5,290 bases of DNA, taken from positions 1-5,290 of the forward strand of contig JALWSJ010000236.1 of the NCBI GenBank assembly GCA_026993705.1, in the 5' to 3' direction. Position 1 is the stretch's first letter; each line of letters begins with the position of its first letter. Positions 1 through 5,290 of the stretch are shown one piece after another. A program made the translations under genes and the position numbers. This stretch comes from Flavobacteriales bacterium (GTDB lineage Bacteria > Bacteroidota > Bacteroidia > Flavobacteriales_D > Parvicellaceae). Under the pieces are notes generated by a model. That model saw nothing but the letters and a program-made list of their open reading frames with translations, did not search any database and was not told the DNA's origin.

Positions 1-1541
1 GTATCAATACATCCAAAGTTATCAGTCATAGCAACATAATAGTCTCCAGAAAGATTAACTAATAAAGGTGGGGGAGCGGTTGAAATACTAGTGTTATTGA
101 AATACCAATTATATGTTGTGTATTGAGTAGGAGCATTCAATAAAACTGAACCACAAGAATCTTGTGTGATTGTATTAGGAAGAGATGTTATCTCAAATGG
201 ACCTTTATCAAACCCTGAAAAATATCCTGCCCACCCCATATCTCCATTAGCACCAAAGACACCTCCTATTAGATTTCCTGTAGAAGCTATTTTCTGGTTA
301 CCAGTTAAACCAGATATTTTATACGTCTCCCAATCTAAAGTCCCATTTACAGATTGTGCACCTGTTTGCACTGTTCCATTGAGACTAACAGTTGCACCAC
401 TTCTAGTTACAATAAATAAACCACCATTATAACTAACATTACCAATTTTATCAACATTGGGGATTAAATCAATTGTAGTAGGTAACACACAAGATAATGG
501 AGCTAAAATATTCATACCATATGTTGGAACCGACGCTGCACCACCAAGCGATTGCACACAGTAAATAGGATTAGAGGATTGAATATACATGTTTTTATGT
601 CCTGTCCCTTGATAATAACTGCTGTTTATGAGATACCATTGACCCGCATTTAGTGTAGTTACAGCTGTAGAGTTTCCATTTAAAAAAATAGCTGTATTGT
701 CTTGGTGTGCTACTACTAGAATCTGTTCCATTGAGTTTAATCCATTTCCCCTTACGGATATGTATTCTGTTCCTAAGATATCGGTAGGTACAGATTGGTC
801 AATCAAAATATCCTGCCCCTGATTTGTGTTTTCTAAAGCACCAAGAAAGTTTCCGTTGTTTACAACAATAGGCTTATCAGAACTTATCAAAGCTCCTATT
901 AAACCTGTTTTATTTGCATTAATATTAAATTTTGAAGCAAATGTATATGTTTCTCCAGCATTCAAAGAAATGGTTAGATTGTTTGAAGTTACAGTAGGAA
1001 TTCCATGAAAAACAACATTTGGGTTATATCCAGAAACAGTTACGGTAGTATTATCCTCTGTTGCCATTATTGAACAAAAGTTATTTCTATAGGAAGCATT
1101 AACAAAAACAGGAATGAATGATACTCTGAAAGTGTTTCCTGCTCCGGCTCTTCCCTTTGCGGTTAGACTTCCTGCTTGATATGCATTTTTCAATCTTACG
1201 TTCGCGTAAAACTTCTTATTTGCTTGAAGAATATACCCCTTATTCGTTTGTACGTTGTTCAACATGCCGTCAGTAACAAAAAGGGGAGTTCCTGTCCCTG
1301 TTCCTATACTGTACCTAAAGGGAGTTGCATTGGATAAACTTGGCGTAGCTAATACGTTTCCAGCTCCATCTTTTATTGTAACAACAAAAGGGAGGGTACT
1401 TGGAGTAGATAAATAAATGTATTGATCGTTTGGAGCATCACTTGCATACATAGGTGGTATCCAATGAATACTATCCAGTTGAGCAAAAGCAGTAAAATAT
1501 TGTACAAACAGTAAAATAAATAATAATATATTTCTCTTCAT
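1..1541 (-). CDS. Secreted IgGFc-binding-domain surface protein, N-terminal part (C-terminus beyond window)
   Basis: The frame opens at ATG 1541-1539 and stays open for 513 codons to the window edge, so the stop and C-terminus are missing. The start is supported by a classical signal peptide: MKRN, then a hydrophobic stretch (residues 5-19), then AFA before Q21, the likely signal peptidase I site. The mature part is rich in Gly, Asn, Thr and Ser and looks all-beta. Residues about 135-445 resemble the IgGFc-binding N-terminal domain family: SIMATEDNTTVTVSG (158-170), then the related ILVVAHQDNTAIFLNGN (274-290) and LFIVTRSGATVSLNG (375-389). Residues about 455-514 (DSCGSVLLNAP, YNWYFN, SGDYYVAMTDNFGC) look like an Ig/PKD-like module of the sort repeated in Bacteroidota surface proteins. 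By analogy, an adhesin-like protein exported by Sec and then by type IX secretion is likely, with the sorting domain expected off-window; that part is inference. IgG binding itself should not be assumed. No ribosome-binding site is visible, and only a poor -7-like box (TTATTTTG) lies upstream. Confidence 0.85.
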   Translation of the reverse strand, partial: MKRNILLFILLFVQYFTAFAQLDSIHWIPPMYASDAPNDQYIYLSTPSTLPFVVTIKDGAGNVLATPSLSNATPFRYSIGTGTGTPLFVTDGMLNNVQTNKGYILQANKKFYANVRLKNAYQAGSLTAKGRAGAGNTFRVSFIPVFVNASYRNNFCSIMATEDNTTVTVSGYNPNVVFHGIPTVTSNNLTISLNAGETYTFASKFNINANKTGLIGALISSDKPIVVNNGNFLGALENTNQGQDILIDQSVPTDILGTEYISVRGNGLNSMEQILVVAHQDNTAIFLNGNSTAVTTLNAGQWYLINSSYYQGTGHKNMYIQSSNPIYCVQSLGGAASVPTYGMNILAPLSCVLPTTIDLIPNVDKIGNVSYNGGLFIVTRSGATVSLNGTVQTGAQSVNGTLDWETYKISGLTGNQKIASTGNLIGGVFGANGDMGWAGYFSGFDKGPFEITSLPNTITQDSCGSVLLNAPTQYTTYNWYFNNTSISTAPPPLLVNLSGDYYVAMTDNFGCID

Positions 1542-1614
1542 GGTTAAATGGATATAATCTTGAGTGAAATTAAATTAAATAATTTGAAAAACAAAATAAA
1601 TTGGGATTATTAAC

Positions 1615-1622
1615 TAATTTTG
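1615..1622 (+). promoter_or_regulatory. Candidate Bacteroidota -7 box for pyrC (TAATTTTG)
   Basis: TAATTTTG matches the Bacteroidota sigma-ABfr -7 consensus TAnnTTTG exactly and lies 26 bp before the pyrC start codon, which would give a leader of about 20 nt. No TTTG-type -33 element is found at the expected distance (the nearest TTTG, at 1583-1586, is about 28 bp away), so this rests on one box. The rest of the 107-bp divergent region (1542-1648) is AT-rich and holds only a short palindrome, aaatta-aa-taattt, at 1572-1585. No Shine-Dalgarno sequence precedes pyrC. Confidence 0.35.
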
Positions 1623-1648
1623 CTAAAAACCTTTAGCTCAACTAACCT

Positions 1649-2989
1649 ATGAAAACCACTCTAATCAAAAATGCTCAAATTGTCAACGAAGGAAAAATAT
1701 TTAACGGAAATGTACTCATTAGAGATGAGTATATTGAGCAAATAAGCGAAGAACCTATTGCTGAAGATGGTGTTGAAAATGTAATTGATGCTAAAGGTAA
1801 ATTTTTAATTCCTGGATTGATTGATGATCAAGTTCACTTCAGAGAACCTGGTTTGACACATAAGGCAACTATTAAAACAGAGTCAAGAGCTGCGGTTGCG
1901 GGAGGAATAACTTCTTTTATGGAGATGCCGAATACCGTGCCAAACACTGTTACACAAGAATTGTTGGAAGATAAATATCAACTTGCTTCAGAAAAATCCA
2001 TTGCCAATTATTCTTTTTTCTTTGGAGCTACCAATGATAATTTAAGTGAGGTGCTAAAAACAAACCCGCAGAACGTTTGTGGGGTAAAAGTATTTATGGG
2101 TTCTTCAACAGGAAATATGTTGGTCGATGACAAAAAAACATTGGAGGGGCTTTTTTCTGAATGTGAACTATTGATTGCCACTCATTGTGAGGATGAAGAA
2201 ACCATTCGAAAAAATTTGGAACATTTCAAACAAAAATACAATTACAATATTCCAATTTCTGCCCACCCGTTGATTAGAAACGCAGAGGCTTGCTACAAGT
2301 CTTCTTCCATGGCAGTTGAGTTAGCAACCAAACATAACGCTAAATTGCATATTCTTCATATTTCAACGGCGAAAGAATTGAGTTTGTTTGATGCGAATAA
2401 GCCATTGTCTGAAAAAAGAATTACCGCCGAAGGTTGTGTGCATCATGCTTGGTTTTCCGATAAAGACTATGAAGCGAAAGGGACGTATATCAAATGGAAT
2501 CCTACCGTAAAAACAGAAAACGATAGGCAAGTCATTATAGAAGCGATAAATAATAATACGATAGATGTACTAGCAACCGACCACGCTCCGCATACGATAC
2601 AAGAGAAAAACAACGCTTACTTAAAAGCACCATCTGGAGGTCCTTTGGTTCAACACGCTTTACCAGCTTGGTTGGAGATGGTGAAACAAGGAGTTTTTAC
2701 GCTAGAACACATTGTAAAAAAAACAAGCCACGATGTGGCAGAACTCTTTCAAATAGATAAACGTGGCTACATAAGAGAAGGCTATTATGCTGATTTGGTT
2801 TTGGTAGATTGGAATGCAGAATGGGAAGTTAGCAAAGAAAATTTGCTGTACAAATGCGGTTGGTCGCCATTGGAGGGGACTACTTTTACAACAAAAGTTG
2901 ATACAACCTTTGTAAATGGGAATATTGTGTATAAAAATGGTAGAGTAGTGGAGGGAACTACAGGAAAAAGACTTTTGTTTAATCGATAA
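1649..2989 (+). CDS. pyrC: Dihydroorotase, class I (Bacteroidota type)
   Basis: This 446-residue amidohydrolase fits class I dihydroorotase, which cyclises N-carbamoyl-L-aspartate to L-dihydroorotate in the cytoplasm, the third step of de novo pyrimidine synthesis. Landmarks: an N-terminal beta-sandwich strand (MKTTLIKNAQIVNEG); the metal-site and substrate loop PGLIDDQVHFREPG (55-68), with H63 and R65; MPNT (93-96), with N95 probably binding substrate; K147 in GVKVFMGSSTG, at the position of the bridging carboxylated lysine of related cyclic amidohydrolases; H179 in ATHCED; H237 in HILHIST; KWNPT (282-286); and D311 in ATDHAPH, the catalytic aspartate. The C-terminal strand region (ADLVLVDW, FVNGNIVYKNGRVVEG) closes the beta-sandwich. 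Oddity: the first histidine of the usual HxH metal pair is Q61. Length is normal for the class. The ATG at 1649 is the natural start because the family N-terminus begins there. The gene ends 3 bp before the stop of the convergent glycosyltransferase gene. Dihydropyrimidinase or allantoinase is much less likely given FREPG, MPNT and ATDHAPH together. Confidence 0.93.
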   Translation: MKTTLIKNAQIVNEGKIFNGNVLIRDEYIEQISEEPIAEDGVENVIDAKGKFLIPGLIDDQVHFREPGLTHKATIKTESRAAVAGGITSFMEMPNTVPNTVTQELLEDKYQLASEKSIANYSFFFGATNDNLSEVLKTNPQNVCGVKVFMGSSTGNMLVDDKKTLEGLFSECELLIATHCEDEETIRKNLEHFKQKYNYNIPISAHPLIRNAEACYKSSSMAVELATKHNAKLHILHISTAKELSLFDANKPLSEKRITAEGCVHHAWFSDKDYEAKGTYIKWNPTVKTENDRQVIIEAINNNTIDVLATDHAPHTIQEKNNAYLKAPSGGPLVQHALPAWLEMVKQGVFTLEHIVKKTSHDVAELFQIDKRGYIREGYYADLVLVDWNAEWEVSKENLLYKCGWSPLEGTTFTTKVDTTFVNGNIVYKNGRVVEGTTGKRLLFNR

Positions 2990-2992
2990 CAA

Positions 2993-4918
2993 TTACCAAC
3001 GTCTAAATAAATAGGTAGCAAGCAATCTAAAATCCGTCAATACCGAATAATCTTTTGCATAAATCATATTTAATTTATGCATCTTTTCTTCGTCAGTAGA
3101 TTGTGGTACGATAGGTATGACCGCTTCCTTTATTTGGGGTAATTTATACTTACCCTCAAAAGTATTAAACCCAACCCAAGTCTTTTGACCAATTAGAACA
3201 GCAAATAAACCCCTAATAAATTGTTTCTTGTGTTTTTGAAATAAAATCAACAAGGGTAACAATATCAGAACAATCAACGCAGAAAAGAAATCGAACAACC
3301 GTTTATTTCTTTTGTTTTTCTGCTTAGTGATGTTGTTAAGGTTCAACATATACACTTCACCAGCCGTATGGATAGAGTTACTGCCGATTAAGAATAAACT
3401 ATCAGGTTGAGCAATTTTAAAATCAACATTATCCTGCGTTTTAACGTTAGACATTTGGTGTATAATTTCTTGTGCACTCAAATCTTTTGCACAAAAAACA
3501 ACTTCGTTTATACGATTAATATGGATAAAATCTTCTAATTGATTAATGTTACCGTCATATCCTTCGCTTACATCGGAGTCGGGGGATAGTGTAGCCACAT
3601 AGCTAATGTTGGTCGTTTGTTCCAAAAGGCTTTTTACTCGTTCCACTTCGTCCTTTTTACCGATTATGGCAAATCTCTTTTTTAAATCAGAAGACAGCCT
3701 ATATTCACCAATTTTTAGGTAATGAAGAAGTAAGCGGATAAAAAGCATACTGATCAAAGTTGTGCTTGTTCCAATCAAAATAATTAAACGAGAAAATTGC
3801 ACAGATTTTGGCAACAACCCATATATAGCCAAAATAACACCAGAACCAATCAGCACCCCCTTTGCCACAGATGATAAACGTATCGGTTTATCATATCCCC
3901 CAGAAAAAAATACAGCTACTAACCAAACCAAAACATAAGAAGGCAAAGCTATTTCCAATATATCCCATTCAAATTGTATAGGTTTTAGTTTCTGATAGTA
4001 ATAAGCAACTAAAGTTAACAGCCCTAAAGACAAAGAAAAATCAAAAAAAGGAAGAGCTATTTGCTTAACAAATCGGTGAAGTAAAGCAACAGAAGCCCTC
4101 AGGTAAATAGCCAACTTAATCAAAAAAGAAAATGTGTTGGCATTTTTTTCAGAAAAGTGTTTCTTAGCAAAAATAATCATCGCGTTATAGAACACAAAGA
4201 CATAATTTACCGAACTCTTTTTCGTGCTTTCCCCCTTATAATGAATGATTTTTGTCTCAGGAAAATAATAATTTTTATACCCACCAAGAATTATTCGATA
4301 GGATAAATCAATATCCTCACCATACATAAAAAAAGCCTCATCTAGCAAGCCCACCTTGTCTAATGCCTCTTTTCTCATCCACATAAAAGCACCCGACAAA
4401 ATCTCGATTTCGTTCACTTCATCCTCTTTCAAATACCCTAAATGATACTTAGCAAACCGCTTAGAGTTCGGAAACAAAGCAGATAAACCAAAAATCTTAT
4501 AAAAAGCCACTTCAGGCGTAGGCAATCCCCGTTTTGATTCAGGTAAAAACCTCCCCTTACCGTCTATCATCCTTACTCCAAGCCCTCCAGCTTCAGGGTG
4601 AGCATCCATAAAATCGATACACTTTCTAAACGTGTCTTCCTCAACTACCGTATCCGGATTCAGCAAAAGAATATACTCACCTTTTGCAATTCGCATCGCT
4701 TGATTATTCGCCTTGGAAAACCCAACATTCTCCTTGTTCTCAATCAAAATAACCTCAGGAAATTTCCGCCGAACCATTTCCACCGAGCCATCAATAGAAA
4801 TATTATCCACCACAAAAACTTCCACCTCTAATCCTTCCGAAGCCTTCCTCACCGACAACAGACATTGCTCCAAAAAATGCTCTACATTATAATTTACTAT
4901 TACGACCGACAGTTTCAT
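2993..4918 (-). CDS. GT2 glycosyltransferase fused to a degenerate WcaJ-like membrane region
   Basis: A 641-residue two-part membrane protein. Residues 1 to about 255 are a GT2 (GT-A fold) transferase like WbbL rhamnosyltransferases: SVVIVNYN (4-11), FVVDNISIDGS (35-45), ENVGFSKANNQAM (63-75), the nucleotide-sugar/metal motif LLNPDT (85-90), GAFMWMRKEAL (176-186), and FFMYGEDIDLSYR (196-208) carrying the likely catalytic-base region. The second part resembles WcaJ-type polyprenyl-phosphate hexose-1-phosphate transferases: about four membrane segments (287-308, 319-340, 350-369, 375-400, with SGGYDKPIR between the second and third), a Rossmann-like cytoplasmic domain (KKRFAIIGKKDEV 413-425; INEVVFCAKDLS 470-481), then KRLFDFFSALIVLILLPLLILF (539-560), the re-entrant helix with the expected proline P555. 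The following core with the RVG and KFRSM motifs is absent: the chain goes directly to VLIGQKTWVGFN (574-585) and ends YAKDYSVLTDFRLL (620-633). It probably adds a sugar to a lipid-linked glycan or glycolipid at the inner membrane; donor and acceptor are unknown. The start is fixed by the GT2 motif beginning at residue 4. Confidence 0.88.
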   Translation of the reverse strand: MKLSVVIVNYNVEHFLEQCLLSVRKASEGLEVEVFVVDNISIDGSVEMVRRKFPEVILIENKENVGFSKANNQAMRIAKGEYILLLNPDTVVEEDTFRKCIDFMDAHPEAGGLGVRMIDGKGRFLPESKRGLPTPEVAFYKIFGLSALFPNSKRFAKYHLGYLKEDEVNEIEILSGAFMWMRKEALDKVGLLDEAFFMYGEDIDLSYRIILGGYKNYYFPETKIIHYKGESTKKSSVNYVFVFYNAMIIFAKKHFSEKNANTFSFLIKLAIYLRASVALLHRFVKQIALPFFDFSLSLGLLTLVAYYYQKLKPIQFEWDILEIALPSYVLVWLVAVFFSGGYDKPIRLSSVAKGVLIGSGVILAIYGLLPKSVQFSRLIILIGTSTTLISMLFIRLLLHYLKIGEYRLSSDLKKRFAIIGKKDEVERVKSLLEQTTNISYVATLSPDSDVSEGYDGNINQLEDFIHINRINEVVFCAKDLSAQEIIHQMSNVKTQDNVDFKIAQPDSLFLIGSNSIHTAGEVYMLNLNNITKQKNKRNKRLFDFFSALIVLILLPLLILFQKHKKQFIRGLFAVLIGQKTWVGFNTFEGKYKLPQIKEAVIPIVPQSTDEEKMHKLNMIYAKDYSVLTDFRLLATYLFRRW

Positions 4919-4925
4919 CCACCGA

Positions 4926-4933
4926 CAAAACTA
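4926..4933 (-). promoter_or_regulatory. Candidate -7 box just upstream of the glycosyltransferase (TAGTTTTG)
   Basis: Read on the minus strand, TAGTTTTG fits TAnnTTTG exactly and ends 7 bp before the start codon. If used, the transcript would be nearly leaderless. No TTTG-type -33 element is seen at the right spacing, so the match may be chance. No Shine-Dalgarno sequence precedes this gene. Confidence 0.25.
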
Positions 4934-4950
4934 CAAGAAAACTATTAATA

Positions 4951-4984
4951 TTGTCTGTTTCCTAACTTTTTTTAATAGACTTTG
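4951..4984 (+). promoter_or_regulatory. Weak candidate promoter reading rightward into the hairpin element
   Basis: TTG at 4951-4953 is followed, 22 bp later, by TAGACTTTG (4976-4984). This is the Bacteroidota -7 box with three bases instead of two between TA and TTTG. If active, transcription would begin near 4990, at the left edge of the structured element. The match is imperfect and the sequence is AT-rich, so this is only a suggestion, consistent with the plus-strand polarity of the wobble pairs farther right. Confidence 0.15.
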
Positions 4985-4991
4985 GGCGTTC

Positions 4992-5049
4992 CCCTTTTCT
5001 GCAAAACAAACATATCGCTACCGCGAAACGTTTGTTTTGCAGAAAAGGG
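4992..5049. repeat. Perfect 20-bp inverted repeat with 18-nt loop
   Basis: The arm at 4992-5011 (begins CCCTTTTCTGC) is the exact reverse complement of 5030-5049. The loop, 5012-5029, contains CGC (5016-5018) and GCG (5023-5025), which could add a 3-bp inner stem. No T-run follows on either strand, so it is not a standard intrinsic terminator. It lies about 75 bp upstream of the glycosyltransferase start. Confidence 0.95.
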
Positions 5050-5067
5050 TCGGGCTATCCACTATAT

Positions 5068-5099
5068 CTTTTGCCCTCCAAAAGGAGGGAGGGCAAAAG
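5068..5099. repeat. Perfect 12-bp inverted repeat (CTTTTGCCCTCC arms)
   Basis: The arm at 5068-5079 pairs exactly with 5088-5099 across an 8-nt loop (AAAAGGAG). An alternative, shorter hairpin is available: CCCTCC 5074-5079 with GGAGGG 5084-5089 across AAAA, because GGAGGGAGGG offers two registers. On the plus strand it is followed by GATGCCG, not a T-run. It sits 18 bp right of the 20-bp hairpin and seems to belong to the same element. Confidence 0.9.
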
Positions 5100-5110
5100 G
5101 ATGCCGTTCC

Positions 5111-5271
5111 TATCCCTAACGCGAAGAAAATGAGCGAGAAGAAAACGGAATTTAGTTTTCTTAGACGATGAAAAATTCTTTTGCATAGCCCCAGCTATGG
5201 AAAATAATTTTGAAGAAGGATAAGGAAAATAAAACCGTTTTATGCCGTTCATTTTCTTTGTGTTAGGGATA
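5111..5271 (+). repeat. 161-nt nested palindrome, possible structured RNA or MITE-like element
   Basis: The outer arms 5111-5136 and 5246-5271 pair over 26 consecutive positions: 23 Watson-Crick and three G-U (G5121/T5261, G5123/T5259, G5134/T5248). Inside are AAAACGG 5142-5148 with CCGTTTT 5235-5241; 5155-5162 with 5223-5230 (8 pairs, two of them G-U); and a terminal hairpin 5172-5189 with 5194-5211 (16 of 18 paired, loop CCCA). All five G-U pairs form only in a plus-strand transcript; on the minus strand they would be C-A mismatches. This favours a rightward RNA, though drift of a palindromic mobile repeat could leave similar marks. The ends TATCCCTAAC/GTTAGGGATA could be terminal inverted repeats, but I see no target-site duplication beside them and no transposase. 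Type is uncertain: repeat and ncRNA are both possible. Confidence 0.75.
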
Positions 5272-5290
5272 CTCCAACTAACGTAAAAAT

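Larger units (their letters stand above)
4919..5290. other. Gene-free intergenic region filled with inverted repeats
   Basis: No credible coding sequence is found in these 372 bases. The content is structural: a 72-bp AT-rich leader next to the glycosyltransferase start, then a hairpin (4992-5049), a second hairpin (5068-5099) and a long nested palindrome (5111-5271). GCGTT at 4986-4990 is complementary to AACGC at 5118-5122 and could close the first two hairpins into a three-way junction. The 9-mer ATGCCGTTC occurs twice in direct orientation (5101-5109 and 5242-5250). From memory, the conserved-looking skeleton (GGGCGTT, GGGTCGGGCTATCC, CTTTTG/CAAAAGGATGCCG, ATCCCTAACGC) resembles an intergenic repeat scattered through Bacteroidota genomes with variable hairpin inserts. 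I cannot verify this and know no accepted name for it. Confidence 0.7.

Noticed and set aside
166..1008. Two plus-strand open frames (166-432 and 826-1008)
   Set aside because: Both lie antisense inside the long minus-strand surface protein frame, which has a signal peptide and domain-like motifs. The antisense peptides are Pro-rich with no domain logic.
1572..1585. AT palindrome aaatta-aa-taattt as an operator
   Set aside because: It is short and made only of A and T in a very AT-rich intergenic stretch, so chance is sufficient.
2702..3021. Two minus-strand open frames over the 3' end of pyrC
   Set aside because: They overlap the conserved C-terminal part of dihydroorotase and have no family features of their own.
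3180..3300. Missing phosphoglycosyltransferase core explained by a frameshift or sequencing error
   Set aside because: The frame stays open on both sides, and the flanking conserved segments (the KRLFD helix and VLIGQKTWVG, then YAKDYS) are in the same frame. A clean in-frame loss fits better than an indel.
4598..4831. Plus-strand 77-residue open frame
   Set aside because: It is antisense to the GT2 catalytic motifs of the glycosyltransferase and has no recognisable features.
4992..5049. 20-bp hairpin as an intrinsic terminator
   Set aside because: Neither strand has a T-run directly after the stem; the downstream bases are TCGGGCT on plus and GGAACGCCC on minus.
5101..5250. Direct ATGCCGTTC copies as a target-site duplication
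   Set aside because: The right copy lies inside the right arm of the palindrome rather than outside the element's end, so the pair does not bracket an insertion.
5055..5252. 65-residue minus-strand open frame in the right-hand intergenic region
   Set aside because: It lies almost wholly across the inverted repeats. Its peptide is rich in Lys, Arg, Ser and Phe with no recognisable motif, and its frame is explained by the palindrome sequence. Frames like this in repeats are often misannotated as hypothetical proteins.

Overview
The window looks like chromosomal DNA from a member of the Bacteroidota, most likely a Flavobacteriia-type organism. It is AT-rich, its genes lack Shine-Dalgarno sequences, and TAnnTTTG-type -7 promoter boxes can be found. 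It encodes a large secreted IgGFc-binding-type surface protein of the kind that usually carries a type IX secretion sorting domain. It also has a class I dihydroorotase with the DDQVHFREPG signature that I associate, from memory, with this phylum.

Layout: (1) Positions 1-1541, minus strand, hold the first 513 codons of a secreted surface protein whose 3' end lies outside the window. No intact reading frame marks it because it has no stop here. (2) Positions 1542-1648 are a divergent intergenic region with a candidate -7 box for the rightward gene. (3) Positions 1649-2989, plus strand, encode dihydroorotase (pyrC), the third step of de novo pyrimidine synthesis. (4) Positions 2993-4918, minus strand, encode a 641-residue membrane fusion: an N-terminal GT2 glycosyltransferase joined to a membrane and Rossmann-like region resembling WcaJ-type polyprenyl-phosphate sugar transferases, with the phosphotransferase catalytic core deleted. 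It meets pyrC tail to tail with only 3 bp between the stop codons. (5) Positions 4919-5290 contain no convincing gene but are full of inverted repeats: a perfect 20-bp stem, a perfect 12-bp stem, and a 161-nt nested palindrome whose imperfections are largely G-U wobbles in the plus-strand sense.

The three genes do not form an operon and show no clear common pathway. The surface protein and the glycosyltransferase both belong to cell-envelope biology, and pyrC is housekeeping. The most unusual items are the structured element at the right end, which looks like an intergenic repeat or structured RNA rather than a gene, and the glycosyltransferase fused to a catalytically gutted phosphoglycosyltransferase scaffold.
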